A stretch of 64,000 nucleotides of DNA from Dickeya lacustris (GTDB taxonomy: Bacteria; Pseudomonadota; Gammaproteobacteria; Enterobacterales; Enterobacteriaceae). The notes beneath the pieces were generated by a model, which saw nothing but the letters and a program-made list of their open reading frames with translations, had not been told where the DNA came from and made no database searches. The position numbers were made by a program, and so were the translations under genes. Every line of letters begins with the position of its first letter. The stretch's first letter is position 1. Positions 26,513 to 38,073 of the stretch are shown piece after piece. Location of the stretch: positions 3,720,001-3,784,000 of the forward strand of contig NZ_CP114280.1 of assembly GCF_029635795.1 (NCBI RefSeq), written 5' to 3'.

Positions 26513-28303
26513 ATGCTTAAAACTATTCGTGCTCGAATTCTGGTTGTTTGTACCGCTATCATTGTGTTTTCTCTGGTTGTAAATACCTTCTTAAATTACC
26601 GGGTAACGGATAAATACAATGATGAATCAATTAATAATTTGCTGACGGCAGTGACTGCCGGGCATAGTTTAGCTATTAGTGACTGGGTGACGTCGAAGAA
26701 GCAAATCATTACGTCACTCAATGCTGTCGCTTTGAGCAATGACGACCCGATACCGATGTTTAAACAAATGGCGTTAGCGGGCGGTTTTATTAACGTGTAT
26801 ATGGGATACGCCAGCCATACGGCCAAATTTTCCGACCCCGGCGGTATTCCTGCTAATTATGACCCAACCGTACGCCCCTGGTATCAGCAGGCGGTCAGGG
26901 AAGGGAAGGCGGTGGCGACAGCGCCTTATCTGGATATGGCGACCAACACGATTGTGGTGTCGTTCGTTGCACCGGTACTGGATGGCAGCACGGTAAAAGG
27001 CGTACTCGGTAGTGATGTCACCATGGACAGCGTCATCGCCAACGTGAAATCTATCCGCCCGACGCCATCCAGCTACGGCGTGTTGATTCAGGCTGATGGC
27101 ACGATTATCGCGCACCCTGATGCCAAACTTACGCTTAAAAAACTCACCGAAATTGCCCCTGTGGTCAATCTGGCGCAAATCCTGAAATCCGACCGACCGG
27201 TACAGTTAAGTATCAGCGGCAGAGATATGCTGGTGAGAACGCAGTTGGTGGCAGGCACTGACTGGTACGTACTGGTGGCGCTGGATAAAGCGGAAGCGAC
27301 AGCCGGAATGAGCTCTCTGCTGTGGACATCGGTAGTGACTCTGCTGGTTATCAGTATTCTGGGTACGATCATCCTGGGCCTGCTGGTGAATGCCTCGCTC
27401 AAGCGTCTGTCGCTGATTCGTGATGCGATGGATGATATCAGCCACGGTAATAATGACCTGACCCAACGCTTACCGGATGACGGCCATGATGAAGTGACGC
27501 AAATTGCCCGCTCTTTTAACACGTTCGTCGATAAACTCAGCATGATCATGCTGCAAATCCGCGATATCAGTGCGTCCTTGCAGAGCGCTACCGATGAAGT
27601 TGCATCGGGTAACAACGATTTGGCCTCGCGTACCGACGCCGCCGCTGCCAGCCTGCAACAGACGGCTGCTGCGCTGGAGCAGATTTCTGCCACGGTCACG
27701 CAGTCAGCTGGCTCGGCTCGGCAGGTGAATGATCGCGCGCTGGCGCTGGCAAATGATGCCGGTACCGGTGGGAAAGTGGTTTCCGAGGTTATCAACACCA
27801 TGGAAGAAATCGAAGTGGCGTCCGGGAAAATCGGCGACATTATCGGCGTCATTGATGGTATTGCCTTCCAGACCAATATTCTGGCGCTTAACGCCGCAGT
27901 GGAAGCTGCGCGTGCGGGTGAGCAGGGCCGAGGGTTTGCTGTGGTTGCCGGTGAAGTGCGTTCATTGGCACAACGCAGTGCGCAAGCGGCGAAAGAGATT
28001 AAAGTGCTGATTGAGTCAACGGTACAGAGCGTGAATGCGGGCTCTCGTCAGGTACGCCAGGCGGGAAATACCATGAGTGAAATTGTTGGCGGCGTGTCGT
28101 CGGTGACAACGGTGATGTCTGAAATTACCCATGCCTCGGAAGAGCAGATGCGCGGTATTCAGGAAATCAATAAAGCGGTGGCGCAGCTAGACTCTATGGT
28201 GCAGCAAAACGCGGCGATGGTGCAGGAGGCGGCATCTGCCTTTGCCTCATTGCAGTCGCAATCCGAAGAGCTGCACTCGTCTATCAGCCACTTCAAGTTG
28301 TAA
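26513..28303 (+). CDS. methyl-accepting chemotaxis protein (dCache-HAMP-MCP)
   Basis: This is an inner-membrane chemoreceptor of about 596 residues. A first membrane helix (about 8-30) is followed by a periplasmic double-Cache sensor with [17 protein letters not shown] and [15 protein letters not shown], the form that often binds amino acids or amines. A second helix (about 275-297), HAMP and the long signalling coiled coil follow. The tip [20 protein letters not shown] and [20 protein letters not shown] should contact CheA/CheW. There is no NWETF-type tail for CheR docking. ATG 26513 is preferred; a TTG at 26480 would add 11 residues. The ligand is unknown. Confidence 0.92.
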   Translation: MLKTIRARILVVCTAIIVFSLVVNTFLNYRVTDKYNDESINNLLTAVTAGHSLAISDWVTSKKQIITSLNAVALSNDDPIPMFKQMALAGGFINVYMGYASHTAKFSDPGGIPANYDPTVRPWYQQAVREGKAVATAPYLDMATNTIVVSFVAPVLDGSTVKGVLGSDVTMDSVIANVKSIRPTPSSYGVLIQADGTIIAHPDAKLTLKKLTEIAPVVNLAQILKSDRPVQLSISGRDMLVRTQLVAGTDWYVLVALDKAEATAGMSSLLWTSVVTLLVISILGTIILGLLVNASLKRLSLIRDAMDDISHGNNDLTQRLPDDGHDEVTQIARSFNTFVDKLSMIMLQIRDISASLQSATDEVASGNNDLASRTDAAAASLQQTAAALEQISATVTQSAGSARQVNDRALALANDAGTGGKVVSEVINTMEEIEVASGKIGDIIGVIDGIAFQTNILALNAAVEAARAGEQGRGFAVVAGEVRSLAQRSAQAAKEIKVLIESTVQSVNAGSRQVRQAGNTMSEIVGGVSSVTTVMSEITHASEEQMRGIQEINKAVAQLDSMVQQNAAMVQEAASAFASLQSQSEELHSSISHFKL

Positions 28304-28310
28304 TCGTCTC

Positions 28311-28330
28311 TAACGCCAGCGCTGGCGTTA
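28311..28330. repeat. perfect 20-bp palindrome after the chemoreceptor gene
   Basis: TAACGCCAGC is followed directly by its reverse complement GCTGGCGTTA. It sits between the chemoreceptor stop and the terminator. Confidence 0.75.
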
Positions 28331-28336
28331 AGCGTC

Positions 28337-28380
28337 AAACACCTGCCCCCGCTTTTTAGCGCGGGCAGGTGTTTACTTTT
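28337..28380 (+). terminator. intrinsic terminator of the chemoreceptor gene
   Basis: AAACACCTGCCC and GGGCAGGTGTTT form a 12-bp stem, with further partial pairing inside, followed by ACTTTT. It lies between the convergent chemoreceptor and rdgC genes and could serve both. Confidence 0.75.
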
Positions 28381-28463
28381 ATGCCATCCATGCCGTCACC
28401 CTGAGTGACCGTCACCGTGCTTTGTTATCCCTGAGCAATCGCAGTGAACCCGGCAACACGGGT

Positions 28464-29375
28464 TTAACGCTGCGCTTCGCCACCCAAAGCCTCGCTCAGA
28501 CTGCTTATCAGCGCAGCGACTTCGCCTGTCATCAGGGTAAAGTCAGCGTCAAAGCGCTGGGCCACATCATCACGATCAATATCGTCGTTTTGTTCGCGCA
28601 GCGTGTCAGCGAACTTCAAGCGTTTGAGCGAACCATCATCGGCCAGGACAAACTGGATGCGCTCCTGCCAGTCCAGCGCCAGCTTCGTCACAACTTTTCC
28701 GGCCTCAATATGTGTGGCGATTTCATCGCTGACCAATTCCTGCTTTTTGCAGCGAATAACGCCACCATCTTCCAGCAGTGCTTTTAGCTCCGCCTCATCT
28801 TGTAAGGTGAAACCGACGGACGTGCTGCCGGAGCGAACCCATTGCGTCATGGTGAGCTCGATAGGGTTTTCCATTGTCAACGGCACGACGGGGAGTGAGC
28901 CTAGCGTTTTACGCAGCAGCGCCAGCGTATCTTCCGCTTTTTTGGCGCTGGCGGCATCGACCATGATGAGGTGATTAACGGTATCTATCCACAGCGAGAC
29001 CTGACTAAACCGGCTGAACGCGCGGGGCAACAGGCTGTGCAGAATTTCATCTTTCAGCGCGTCTTTCTCGGTTTTCTTCAGTTTGCGATGCTGCTCGCCT
29101 TCAAGCTTATCGATTTTTGCCTGCAACGCTTGTTTGATAACCGGGGACGGCAGCATTTTTTCTTCTTTACGCGCACAAATAAGAATTTGGCCGTTGGCGG
29201 CATGTGTCAGGGCATCACTGTGTGGCCCCATGGGCGGAACCCAGCCGGTTTTCGTCATATCCTGACTGCCGCAAGGTGTAAAAGCGCAAGATGCCAACTG
29301 TGTTTCCAGGGCATCGGCCGTGAGATGGATATCGCGATTCAGGCGATAGACCATCAAATTTTTAAACCAGAGCAT
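28464..29375 (-). CDS. rdgC: recombination-associated protein RdgC
   Basis: RdgC is a nucleoid-associated ring protein that binds double-stranded DNA and restrains RecA. The 303 residues equal the family length. They include the conserved N-terminus [36 protein letters not shown] near 29-48 and [20 protein letters not shown]. It is divergent from mak, as in E. coli, and convergent with the chemoreceptor gene. Confidence 0.97.
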   Translation of the reverse strand: MLWFKNLMVYRLNRDIHLTADALETQLASCAFTPCGSQDMTKTGWVPPMGPHSDALTHAANGQILICARKEEKMLPSPVIKQALQAKIDKLEGEQHRKLKKTEKDALKDEILHSLLPRAFSRFSQVSLWIDTVNHLIMVDAASAKKAEDTLALLRKTLGSLPVVPLTMENPIELTMTQWVRSGSTSVGFTLQDEAELKALLEDGGVIRCKKQELVSDEIATHIEAGKVVTKLALDWQERIQFVLADDGSLKRLKFADTLREQNDDIDRDDVAQRFDADFTLMTGEVAALISSLSEALGGEAQR

Positions 29376-29663
29376 GTTTATTCCCAGATGGGGGCATCTG
29401 TTGTATGCGGTTTACGTGATTCTCAACGAGAATGATGAACCGAGACAGACGCAGGGGTTATTCATGGCGGGCATGATAACGAATTGTGGTGTATGAAGGT
29501 ACGATAATGTCATCATCAACGAGGCGGGCGACGGCGGCTAACCGCAGCCATAGTCGGTCTGCCTTGAGTCATCGGTATTCCGCGTATTGCATTGCCCGAT
29601 GAGGGGCGTGTGAAGACGGCGGCATGTGTATCCCACAGGCATATGGGAATCCTGGGAGGTAAT

Positions 29664-30584
29664 GTGCGAATAGGCATTGATTTGGGTGGCACAAAAATTG
29701 AGGTGATCGCGCTGACCCATCAGGGTGAGACGCTTTTCCGTCATCGGATTGCAACGCCGCGTCATGATTATCGGCAAACGTTACAGGCTATAGCATCGCT
29801 GGTGGCGATGGCCGAGCAAGTGACGGGGCAGCGTGGCACGGTAGGGGTTGGCATACCCGGCACGCTATCGCCTGTGACAGGACGGGTAAAGAATGCCAAT
29901 TCGGTCTGGCTGAATCAGCAACCGCTTGACCATGATTTAGCGGAGTTACTGGCTCGCCCGGTGAAGGTTGCCAATGATGCCAATTGTTTTGCCGTCTCTG
30001 AGGCCGTCGATGGTGCGGCGGCGGGCGCGGAGAAGGTCTTCGCAGTGATTATTGGCACCGGGTGTGGCGCAGGCATGGCGTTTCACGGTCAGGTGCATAG
30101 TGGGCGTAACGGCGTGGCCGGTGAGTGGGGTCACAATCCCTTACCGTGGATGGATGCTGATGAGTGGCACTATCAGCAGCAGACGCGCTGTTATTGTGGT
30201 CGCACGGGCTGCATCGAATCGTTTATTTCTGGAACCGGGTTTAGCGCTGACTACCGGCACTTCAGCGGTCAACAGGCGGTGGCACAAGAAATAGTGGCAC
30301 TGGCGCAAGCGGGTGATGAGCAGGCCGAATGGGCGATGCAGCGTTACGAACAGCGGCTTGCCAAATCGCTGGCGCATATTGTTAATGTGCTCGACCCGGA
30401 TGTGATTGTACTTGGCGGCGGCATGAGTAATGTTTCACGCTGGTATGACACGGTACCGACGTTGCTGCCTGCGTGGGTATTTGGTGGCGAGTGCGATACG
30501 CCGATTAGACAAGCGCGTCACGGTGATTCCAGCGGCGTGCGAGGCGCGGCCTGGCTATGGCCGCCAGAGGTAGCGCCTGCGTGA
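29664..30584 (+). CDS. mak: fructokinase (ROK family)
   Basis: Mak phosphorylates free fructose to fructose-6-phosphate with ATP. The 306 residues start [12 protein letters not shown] (phosphate-1 motif). Next come [11 protein letters not shown] with the catalytic-region Asp, the ROK signature around [15 protein letters not shown], the zinc site [18 protein letters not shown] with HNPLPW before it, and VLGGGMSNV. The start is GTG 29664, directly after GGAGG, matching the remembered E. coli start [11 protein letters not shown]. It stands between rdgC and sbcC; araJ, present in E. coli, is absent. Confidence 0.96.
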   Translation: MRIGIDLGGTKIEVIALTHQGETLFRHRIATPRHDYRQTLQAIASLVAMAEQVTGQRGTVGVGIPGTLSPVTGRVKNANSVWLNQQPLDHDLAELLARPVKVANDANCFAVSEAVDGAAAGAEKVFAVIIGTGCGAGMAFHGQVHSGRNGVAGEWGHNPLPWMDADEWHYQQQTRCYCGRTGCIESFISGTGFSADYRHFSGQQAVAQEIVALAQAGDEQAEWAMQRYEQRLAKSLAHIVNVLDPDVIVLGGGMSNVSRWYDTVPTLLPAWVFGGECDTPIRQARHGDSSGVRGAAWLWPPEVAPA

Positions 30585-30604
30585 AACACAGGCCACATGG
30601 ACGG

Positions 30605-30625
30605 CATGGGGCTTAACGCCCCATG
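30605..30625. terminator. hairpin between convergent mak and sbcC
   Basis: CATGGGGC and GCCCCATG pair around TTAAC. No strong T-run is present on either strand, so termination is tentative. Confidence 0.5.
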
Positions 30626-30651
30626 GTTACGTCTATTTTATGGCGTATGCG

Positions 30652-33600
30652 CTATTTTACTGCGTACACGCTATCAAGCTGGCTAATGCCAAGGCCATTG
30701 CGTTTTTTAACGCGAATCTGCACGTGAATGCGGTCTTTCATGGCTTCCACATGGCTGATAACGCCAATGGTTTTACCTGATGCATTCAGGTTATCCAGCA
30801 CATCTAACGCGGTATCCAGCGTTTCGCCATCCAACGTGCCGAAGCCTTCATCAAGAAAGAGTGAGTCAATGCGGGTTTTCGCACTCACCAAATCAGAGAG
30901 TGCCAGCGCCAGCGCCAGACTGACCAAAAAGCTTTCCCCCCCGGACAAGGTACGGGTATCACGCACGGCATCGGCCTGCCAGGTGTCCGCAACCTGTAAT
31001 TCCAGCGTATCGGATGTCTTGCGTTGCAACAGGTAGCGGCCATGCAACCGGGCTAACTGGCGGTTGGCTAAGAACACCAGATGATCCAACGTGAGGCCCT
31101 GGGCAAAACGTCGGAATTTGTCACCTTTTTGCGAACCAATTAACTGGTTGAGGTAGCCTAAGTCTTCGCAAGTCAACTCCGCGCGGGCAATCGCTTCAAG
31201 CAATACCCGCTGTTTCTCGCGCCGCTGCTGGTCGCTTGCCAGCTGTTGCTGCAATTCACCTTGTTGTGACACTTCGGCTTTGGCCATCGCACCCAGGCTT
31301 AAAAGTAACTGGCGGATATCTTCCTGGTTGACATCATCAGGCATCGATTCCGGGCGCGCGCGCATATGCTGCTCCAGTGCGCTATCCGCCTGTTGTTGCA
31401 GGGCATCAACCTGCTGTGCTCGCTGTTTTAGCTTCTCTTCCAGTGCCAGTAGCTGTGTGCGCTCTGTTTCATTGAGCAAGGCGTAACCAAAGGCGGTTTC
31501 ATCAGCAAATCCGGCCGCGTTCAAGGCGGCGCTGAACGCGCCTATCGCCTGCTGTAACTGGTTTTCAACATGCTGCTCTTGTTGTTCCAGCGAGGCGACT
31601 TCGCCACTCAAACGGCTGGATAGCGATTGTGCCTGTTGCCACTGTTGCTGCGCTTGCTGAACATCTTGTTCCAGCGCCTGACTTTGCTGGCGTAATTGAG
31701 CCAGCATATCGCTGATGCTCTGGTTGCCCATCAATTGCCAGCGTTGCTGGCGCGCGTTGTCGAGGACGCTTAGGGTGTCGGCCAATTGCTGTTGGCCGGT
31801 CATTAACGCGGCGTCTACATCCGTTAAACGCTGCTGGCTGGCTGCGATTTCTGCTTCCTGAGCCGCCAGTTGCGGCTGGCAGCGATTTTGTTCGAGCTCG
31901 CTTTCTTGCCAGCGTAACCACTCAGTTTGACGTTGGCGTAGCCACGCTTCTTGGTGCTCAAGCACCGGGGCCTGCAACTGGAATATGGCCAGCGTCTGGC
32001 TGATGCTGTCATGCAGACGCTGTAACTCACGTTCGGTTTTATCCAGCGATAGACGTAACTCATCCTGCGCCTGTTGCAATGCATGGCGTTGCTGGGCGTT
32101 CAGGGCCAGTTGTTGTTGTGTGTGAGACAACAACTGCTCGGCGGATGTGAGTAAATCCTTACTTTCCTGAATATGGCGCAGGCTGCGCTCGCGGCTGGCG
32201 ATATGTGATTGTAGCGCTTGCTCTTTGGTGACGGCATCTTCCAGCCACTGGTTCAGGGTGACGCTTTGTAGCGGATCAAAATCAATCAGTAAGCGTTTAC
32301 TAACGATCTGGCACTGTTGCAGCAGGACATCAAAATCATGCTGTACGCGCTGGATAGCGTTTTGCTGCTGTTGGCGTTGTTGCTCCTGTAACTGCAATTG
32401 TGTGGTCGCTTGTACGACGCTTGCTTGCAGCGTTTCGACCTCCTGACGCAGCGCATGTAACCGTATCTGGGTTTCACTGGGGCGCAGTGCCTGATAACGC
32501 GCCACGGCAGGATGATGCGTTGCGCCGCACAACGGGCACTCTTTACCCGGTTGCAATTGCTGGCGCTCATTTTCCAGACTCACAATGCGCAGTTCTAATT
32601 CATGCCGTTTTTCCAGATCGGTCAAATGCTCCGCCTGACGTTGATGTGCCTGCCGCAACTGCGTTTGCTGTTGCTCAAGCGCCTCAATGCGCCGTTGGGT
32701 ATCGAGATACTGTGCTTCAAGCGAGGTGCGCTGGCTCAGTAACTGTTGTAGCACGGCGCTGTGCGTGGCTAGCTGCTGGCGATCGGACTGTTGGGCGACG
32801 TGAGACTCCAGTTGCTGGCGCAGCGTCTCCAGCGGTTGGCTCTCTTCTTGTTGCGTGTTGTGTTGCTGGTGTTCGCTCAGTAATTGCCGGGCGCGCTCAC
32901 AGGCTTTTTGCTGGGCAAGCTGTTTTTCCGTCAGCAGTTGATACTGCTGTTCAAGGTATTCTGATTGAATCTGTTGCTGCGCTTTTTTTTCCTGCCAGAC
33001 CAATAAGTCCTGTTGCCATTTTTGCTGCTGAGGAAATTGCGCTTGCCAGAGCGGAATATGGCTGCCGAGGTACTGATGGCTGTGATGTTGCTGGCGGTAG
33101 TTTTCTACTTCCGCCAGCTGTTGTTGGGTTTGCTCGCGCTGGCGTTGCACTCTGGAAAGCGTGGCAATCAGCGTTTTTTGCTGCTCCAGCAGGCTGTCGA
33201 GCGCCTGTTGTTGTTGCGTGCGCTGGGTTTGTAGCGTAGCGATTTGATGATCAAGAGGCTGGACGCGTTCATTGATGAGCGTCTCTTGTTGCTGGCGCTG
33301 CTCGGCATGCTGCTTACGCACGATTAGCGCTTTTTCTAACTGAATTTTCAGTAGGTTCAGCGCATCTTGCTGGCGGGTTGTCTGCTGTCGCAACAGGGTC
33401 AGCTGTGCTTGCAGCCGCTGTTTCTCTTTTTGCGCGCGCTCGCGTTCGTTGAGCTGCGGGCGCAGTTTTTCAGCAGGCTCGCTGCGGCGCAATTTTTCGA
33501 TTTGGGTCTGTGACTGGCGCTGTAACTGTTCAAACGCTTCGCGCTGTTGTTTTACCTGTCGCTGTGTTTGCTGGTGTTGTAGCAGGGTATCGTGCCAGCG

Positions 33601-34335
33601 TTGATGGGTCAGAATTTCCTCTCGTTGCAGCGACAAGGCGTGTTCTTGCTGGCGAATAAAATCCAGCTGTTGTTCAAGCGCGCGGCGCTGTTCATCGCTG
33701 AGAAGCTCAAGCGTGGCGACTTTGGCTTTCAGTGTGTCGAGCTGAATATGCGCCTGCTTGTGTTTTTCAAATACCTGCTCGGATATTTGCCCATAAATAT
33801 CTGTGCCGGTGAGCTCTTCAAGCAATTCGGCACGCTGGTTGGCATCGGCATTGAGAAAAGCGGCAAACTGCCCTTGTGACAACATCATCGATTTGGTAAA
33901 GCGATCGAAATCCAGGCCGGTGATATCATCGATCATCGCCAGCTTATCGTTCACCTTATCCGTGAGGATTTTGCCATCGGCGCACAAAGCCAGTTCGACT
34001 CTGGGCGGCTGCAAGTTACCCTCCGGGCTGTTATGCGCGCGCCGTTGACTCCAAAAAGCGCGATAGGCAACGTTTTTGACTTCAAACTCGACTTCAGCCA
34101 GACAATCGGCCGTGTGTCGCGTCATCAGTTCATTCTGGCTGGGGCTGACTTTTAGACGCGGCGTTTGATGGTAGAGCGCAAGGCAGATTGCGTCGAGTAA
34201 CGTGGTTTTTCCCGCTCCGGTCGGGCCAGTGATAGCAAACAGACTGTTGCTGGCAAAAGGCTCGCGCGTGAAATCGATTTTCCATTCGCCTTGCAGGGAG
34301 TTGAGATTTTTCAGCCGCAAACTGAGGATTTTCAT
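30652..34335 (-). CDS. sbcC: exonuclease subunit SbcC (SMC-like ATPase)
   Basis: SbcC with SbcD forms the Rad50/Mre11-type nuclease that cuts DNA hairpins and protein-blocked ends. Walker [12 protein letters not shown] is at 37-47, a very long Gln-rich coiled coil follows, the zinc hook CPLC lies near residue 600, and the C-terminus has the [20 protein letters not shown] signature and a Walker B in [13 protein letters not shown]. At 1227 residues it is roughly 180 longer than the E. coli protein as remembered. The extra length is in the coiled-coil arms, which are unusually rich in Gln codons. Its ATG overlaps the sbcD stop. Confidence 0.97.
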   Translation of the reverse strand: MKILSLRLKNLNSLQGEWKIDFTREPFASNSLFAITGPTGAGKTTLLDAICLALYHQTPRLKVSPSQNELMTRHTADCLAEVEFEVKNVAYRAFWSQRRAHNSPEGNLQPPRVELALCADGKILTDKVNDKLAMIDDITGLDFDRFTKSMMLSQGQFAAFLNADANQRAELLEELTGTDIYGQISEQVFEKHKQAHIQLDTLKAKVATLELLSDEQRRALEQQLDFIRQQEHALSLQREEILTHQRWHDTLLQHQQTQRQVKQQREAFEQLQRQSQTQIEKLRRSEPAEKLRPQLNERERAQKEKQRLQAQLTLLRQQTTRQQDALNLLKIQLEKALIVRKQHAEQRQQQETLINERVQPLDHQIATLQTQRTQQQQALDSLLEQQKTLIATLSRVQRQREQTQQQLAEVENYRQQHHSHQYLGSHIPLWQAQFPQQQKWQQDLLVWQEKKAQQQIQSEYLEQQYQLLTEKQLAQQKACERARQLLSEHQQHNTQQEESQPLETLRQQLESHVAQQSDRQQLATHSAVLQQLLSQRTSLEAQYLDTQRRIEALEQQQTQLRQAHQRQAEHLTDLEKRHELELRIVSLENERQQLQPGKECPLCGATHHPAVARYQALRPSETQIRLHALRQEVETLQASVVQATTQLQLQEQQRQQQQNAIQRVQHDFDVLLQQCQIVSKRLLIDFDPLQSVTLNQWLEDAVTKEQALQSHIASRERSLRHIQESKDLLTSAEQLLSHTQQQLALNAQQRHALQQAQDELRLSLDKTERELQRLHDSISQTLAIFQLQAPVLEHQEAWLRQRQTEWLRWQESELEQNRCQPQLAAQEAEIAASQQRLTDVDAALMTGQQQLADTLSVLDNARQQRWQLMGNQSISDMLAQLRQQSQALEQDVQQAQQQWQQAQSLSSRLSGEVASLEQQEQHVENQLQQAIGAFSAALNAAGFADETAFGYALLNETERTQLLALEEKLKQRAQQVDALQQQADSALEQHMRARPESMPDDVNQEDIRQLLLSLGAMAKAEVSQQGELQQQLASDQQRREKQRVLLEAIARAELTCEDLGYLNQLIGSQKGDKFRRFAQGLTLDHLVFLANRQLARLHGRYLLQRKTSDTLELQVADTWQADAVRDTRTLSGGESFLVSLALALALSDLVSAKTRIDSLFLDEGFGTLDGETLDTALDVLDNLNASGKTIGVISHVEAMKDRIHVQIRVKKRNGLGISQLDSVYAVK

Positions 34336-35564
34336 GCACCGGCCTCCTGACGCTGTTCATCGACGTCCCGCACAATTTTGCCAAATAGGGTGCGCAACCG
34401 CTGCCGACGCGCGTCATCAAGTTCCGTTTCTTGCGCCAGCCGCCGCTCGAAAACCTCGGTCGGTTGCAGTTCATCGAGCGTTTCGGTGTCGAGCTGTACC
34501 AGCATTTGTTGCTGTTGTTCTCGCGCCCGGCGCAGCAGCAGGACATCCACATTCAGCGAGGCGGTTAGCGATTGAATGTGTTGCTGCATGTCGCTGAGGT
34601 AATCCTGGGTGGTGATTTCGATATCCAGCCAGACGGGTTTCTCGCCCTGATAGTCGCGAAAACCGGCCAATCGACGCTCGATTTCCGCCAGATTGCCCTT
34701 CACCAGTTGCATCGGCTGTTCTGCGGGGATAACCAGGGTACTGACATCCTGTAATTTCCCTTGGTCAAAATGCACCAGATAGACAGACTTTTCGTGATTG
34801 AGTTCATCAAAGCTGAGGGCGATAGGGGCACCGCTGTAACGAATATGCTCACATTGCGCCACGCGTTGTGGCCGGTGAATATGGCCAAGAGCAATATAAT
34901 CGGCAGGGGGAAACGCCTGTGCCGGGAACGCATCCAGCGTACCAATATAAATATCGCGTACCGAGTCCGAGGTAGCCACGCCAACGGTCGTGAGGTGCCC
35001 GGTCATAACAATCGGCAGATGTTCCCCAAGCGTGGTGCGTAATGTGCAGGCATGCTGATAACAGGCTTGATAATGGCTGGCGATGGCCTCTTGTAATGCT
35101 TGCTGCTTTTGCTCGCCGGATTGCCCGGCTTTACTGGTAAAAAGCTCGCGGGCGCGCAAAAACGGTATGGCGCACAAAATCGCGCCGGGTTCGCCGTTGC
35201 GGTTATTCAGCACCAGAATGTGTTCTTCAATATCGCCATCAAAACCGGCGATGACCCGGGTATTGAGACAGGCGAGCAGCGAACGGGATTCATTGAGCGT
35301 AGCAACGGAGTCGTGATTACCGCCGGTAACAATCAACTGACAGCCGGTAGGCTGAAGGGCCACGACGAACTGGTTATACATCTCACGGGCGTAACTGGGC
35401 GGTGTACCGTTATCGAACACATCGCCTGCTACTATTAATGCGTCGGCCTGATGCGTTTCTACCTGACAAACCAGCCAGTGCAGAAAAGCCTGATGTTCAG
35501 CTGCGCGGCTGCGGGTGTAAAAGTACTGACCAAGATGCCAGTCAGACGTATGAATAATTCGCAT
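34332..35564 (-). CDS. sbcD: exonuclease subunit SbcD (Mre11-like nuclease)
   Basis: SbcD is the metal-dependent nuclease subunit. The two-metal phosphoesterase motifs are DWHLGQ at residues 7-12, GDVFDNG near 50, GGNHDSVA near 85 (GNHD box), a GHLTTVG stretch and [11 protein letters not shown]-terminal domain contacts SbcC. I start it at [10 protein letters not shown] (35564) as in E. coli; an ATG 24 bases upstream is unlikely. The length is about 410 residues. It overlaps sbcC by 4 bases and is divergent from phoB. Confidence 0.96.
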   Translation of the reverse strand: MRIIHTSDWHLGQYFYTRSRAAEHQAFLHWLVCQVETHQADALIVAGDVFDNGTPPSYAREMYNQFVVALQPTGCQLIVTGGNHDSVATLNESRSLLACLNTRVIAGFDGDIEEHILVLNNRNGEPGAILCAIPFLRARELFTSKAGQSGEQKQQALQEAIASHYQACYQHACTLRTTLGEHLPIVMTGHLTTVGVATSDSVRDIYIGTLDAFPAQAFPPADYIALGHIHRPQRVAQCEHIRYSGAPIALSFDELNHEKSVYLVHFDQGKLQDVSTLVIPAEQPMQLVKGNLAEIERRLAGFRDYQGEKPVWLDIEITTQDYLSDMQQHIQSLTASLNVDVLLLRRAREQQQQMLVQLDTETLDELQPTEVFERRLAQETELDDARRQRLRTLFGKIVRDVDEQRQEAGA

Positions 35565-35651
35565 GTGACTCCCTGCAGGTGAGTACAAACCACGCCTTAA
35601 TTGCTACCGACACCGGCGAGCAATAAGGCGTTACGACAGTTTCTGTAACAA

Positions 35652-35679
35652 TATTGTTGTTACGATATTGTTGTTACGG
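35652..35679 (+). repeat. perfect 14-bp tandem duplication upstream of sbcD/phoB
   Basis: ATATTGTTGTTACG occurs at 35652 and 35666. The first copy also forms part of a near palindrome, GTAACAATATTGTTGTTAC. It lies between sbcD and the phoB promoter. Confidence 0.92.
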
Positions 35680-35875
35680 CGTCATGGTTTTTTCGGTGCG
35701 GCTGAAAACACCGCACGAGAGGCCGTGTCTTTATCATCGGCGATTATAGGCAGTCAGTTTAGGCCGTGTCCCCTAATATCTTGTTTGGATAGGGAGGATT
35801 TGCCCGCTTTGCGAGCGACTTTCCATGTTTTACATCGGGGAAACGGGCGAGAGTCGTGCGCAGTATGTGGCCGGA

Positions 35876-35912
35876 TTTTTCATAAATCTGTCATAAAACT
35901 GACGCATAATGC
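35876..35912 (+). promoter_or_regulatory. phoB promoter with Pho box
   Basis: CTGTCATAAAACTGACGC at 35888-35905 is the 7-4-7 PhoB-binding repeat, preceded by a further partial half site TTTTCATAAAT. CATAAT at 35905-35910 serves as the -10 element. The sequence and layout match the E. coli phoB promoter almost base for base as remembered, so PhoB autoactivation under phosphate starvation is expected. Confidence 0.9.
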
Positions 35913-35952
35913 ACACCGCACGCTAACCGTGACGATTAACGGCAGGATTGAT

Positions 35953-36642
35953 ATGGCAAGACGTATTTTGGTGGTGGAGGATGAAGCGCCGATCCGTGAG
36001 ATGGTGTGCTTTGTGTTGGAGCAGAACGGCTATCAGCCCGTTGAAGCCGAGGATTATGACAGTGCCGTCACCCGGCTGACCGAACCGTACCCTGAACTGG
36101 TGTTGCTCGATTGGATGCTACCCGGTGGTTCTGGCCTGCAATTTATCAAGCACATGAAACGTGAAGCATTGACCCGCGATATTCCGGTGATGATGCTGAC
36201 GGCACGTGGTGAAGAAGAGGATAGAGTGCGTGGGCTGGAGGTGGGTGCGGATGACTATATCACCAAACCTTTTTCTCCCAAGGAGCTCGTCGCGCGCATC
36301 AAAGCCGTCATGCGCCGCATTTCGCCTATGGCGGTGGAAGAGGTGATTGAAATGCGAGGGCTGAGTCTTGACCCTTCCTCGCACCGAGTGACCACGCCAG
36401 AACATGCGTTAGACATGGGGCCAACTGAGTTCAAGTTGCTGCACTTTTTTATGACACATCCAGAACGGGTATACAGCCGTGAACAGTTGCTCAATCACGT
36501 TTGGGGCACTAACGTGTATGTAGAAGATCGTACTGTTGATGTGCATATCCGCCGTCTGCGCAAAGCGCTGGAAACCAGCGGGCATGACAAGATGGTACAA
36601 ACTGTTCGGGGTACCGGATACCGTTTCTCAACGCGTTATTAG
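35953..36642 (+). CDS. phoB: phosphate regulon response regulator PhoB
   Basis: This OmpR-type regulator has 229 residues. The receiver domain (1-120) has the acidic pair D10-E11, phospho-acceptor D53 in LLDWMLPG, the switch Thr in MMLTARGEE and the late Lys in [10 protein letters not shown]. The C-terminal winged helix includes [14 protein letters not shown] and [12 protein letters not shown]. When phosphorylated by PhoR it activates phosphate-scavenging genes. The start ATG 35953 follows a GGATTG site. It precedes phoR by 27 bases. Confidence 0.98.
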   Translation: MARRILVVEDEAPIREMVCFVLEQNGYQPVEAEDYDSAVTRLTEPYPELVLLDWMLPGGSGLQFIKHMKREALTRDIPVMMLTARGEEEDRVRGLEVGADDYITKPFSPKELVARIKAVMRRISPMAVEEVIEMRGLSLDPSSHRVTTPEHALDMGPTEFKLLHFFMTHPERVYSREQLLNHVWGTNVYVEDRTVDVHIRRLRKALETSGHDKMVQTVRGTGYRFSTRY

Positions 36643-36669
36643 TCGCGTCTTTGCTGGAGAACGTCGGTC

Positions 36670-37989
36670 GTGCTAGAGCGTTTATCCTGGAAAAAGCTGG
36701 CGCTGGAGCTGGCTTTTTTTTGTTTTCCCGGTCTGTTGTTAGGGCTGTTTATCGGCTATCTACCCTGGTTTTTACTGGCCTCGGTGGTGTGTGCCTTGTG
36801 CTGGAACTTTTATAACCAATTGCGCTTGTCCTACTGGTTATGGGTGGATCGCAGCATGACGCCGCCGCCAGGTCGCTGGAGCTGGGAGCCACTCTTTTAT
36901 GGTCTTTACCAAATGCAACTGCGTAATCGGCGGCGGCGGCGGGAGCTGGCGTTATTGATAAAACGTTTTCGCAGTGGCGCTGAGTCATTACCCGATGCGG
37001 TGGTCATCACCACAGAAGAGGGCAGTATCATTTGGTGTAATCGACTGGCACAGCACCTGCTCGGGTTTCGTTGGCCGGAAGATAATGGCCAGAATATCCT
37101 TAATTTGCTGCGTTATCCCGAATTTACCCAGTACATGCAACAACAGGATTTTAGCCGCCCCCTCACCTTAACGTTGAAAAATTCGCACCACGTCGAGTTT
37201 CGTGTGATGCCCTATTCTGAGGGGCAGTTGCTGATGGTAGCGCGCGATGTGACGCAGATGCACCAATTGGAAGGCGCACGGCGTAATTTTTTTGCGAATG
37301 TCAGCCATGAGTTACGAACGCCGCTTACCGTCTTGCAGGGGTATCTGGAAATGATGAGCGATGAATCGCTCGATGGCGCGTTGCAAGCCAAAGCGCTGCA
37401 TACGATGCAAGAGCAAACCCGCCGTATGGATGGGCTGGTGCGCCAGTTGCTTACGCTATCGCGTATCGAAGCGGCGTCGTCAATTGATCTGAATGAAAAG
37501 GTCGATATCCCCCTGATGCTGCGCTTGCTCAAGCGCGAGGCTGAAACGCTCAGTCAGGGACGGCATGAAATTGTGTTTCGTGTAAACGAACAGCTGCAAG
37601 TGTTTGGTAATGAAGAGCAGTTGCGCAGTGCGGTATCTAATTTGGTGTATAACGCGGTGAACCATACCCCGCCGGGCACGCGTATTGAGGTGTGCTGGCA
37701 GCAAACGCCACAGGGCGCTGAGTTTCAGGTAAGCGATAACGGGCCTGGCATTGCCCCAGAGCATATTCCGCGCCTGACGGAGCGCTTTTACCGTGTGGAT
37801 AAGGCGCGTTCGCGCCAAACCGGTGGCAGTGGGTTGGGGCTGGCTATCGTTAAGCATGCACTGAGCCATCACGATTCTCGCCTCGACATCATCAGTGAGC
37901 AGGGGGCGGGCTCGCGCTTTTTATTCACGTTGCCAAACCGGTTGCTGGTGCGTTCGGTGCTGAGTCAAAACGCGCTCAATCCACAGTGA
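36670..37989 (+). CDS. phoR: phosphate regulon sensor histidine kinase PhoR
   Basis: This inner-membrane kinase has 439 residues and starts at GTG. Two hydrophobic helices lie at about 11-47, with only a tiny periplasmic loop. A charged linker follows, then a PAS domain (about 100-195), a HisKA domain with H213 in [11 protein letters not shown], and an HATPase with N, G1 and G2 boxes ([32 protein letters not shown]). It senses phosphate status through the Pst system and PhoU. It follows phoB as an operon. Confidence 0.97.
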   Translation: MLERLSWKKLALELAFFCFPGLLLGLFIGYLPWFLLASVVCALCWNFYNQLRLSYWLWVDRSMTPPPGRWSWEPLFYGLYQMQLRNRRRRRELALLIKRFRSGAESLPDAVVITTEEGSIIWCNRLAQHLLGFRWPEDNGQNILNLLRYPEFTQYMQQQDFSRPLTLTLKNSHHVEFRVMPYSEGQLLMVARDVTQMHQLEGARRNFFANVSHELRTPLTVLQGYLEMMSDESLDGALQAKALHTMQEQTRRMDGLVRQLLTLSRIEAASSIDLNEKVDIPLMLRLLKREAETLSQGRHEIVFRVNEQLQVFGNEEQLRSAVSNLVYNAVNHTPPGTRIEVCWQQTPQGAEFQVSDNGPGIAPEHIPRLTERFYRVDKARSRQTGGSGLGLAIVKHALSHHDSRLDIISEQGAGSRFLFTLPNRLLVRSVLSQNALNPQ

Positions 37990-38004
37990 TAAAACGGCGC
38001 TTGT

Positions 38005-38035
38005 CAGCGGCAGGGCTTGATTGTCACTGCCGCTG
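38005..38035 (+). repeat. inverted repeat between phoR and the PstS-like gene
   Basis: CAGCGGCAG and CTGCCGCTG form a perfect 9-bp stem around a 13-base loop, 39 bases before the PstS-like ATG. No T-run follows. It may act as a weak terminator, an RNA processing stem or a protein site. Confidence 0.55.
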
Positions 38036-38073
38036 TGCCGAGAATAGCCGTTGTCTCCTAATGGAAATAGCCG

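Noticed and set aside
32400..33239. 279-codon open frame on the plus strand opposite sbcC
   Set aside because: It exists because the Gln-rich minus-strand gene uses codons that lack stops when reversed. Its product is Ala/Val/Arg-rich without motifs, and SbcC is certain.
37990..38073. Pho box before the PstS-like gene
   Set aside because: TTGTCA and TGTCAC elements occur but not in the 7-4-7 layout; the 9-bp inverted repeat explains the similarity better.
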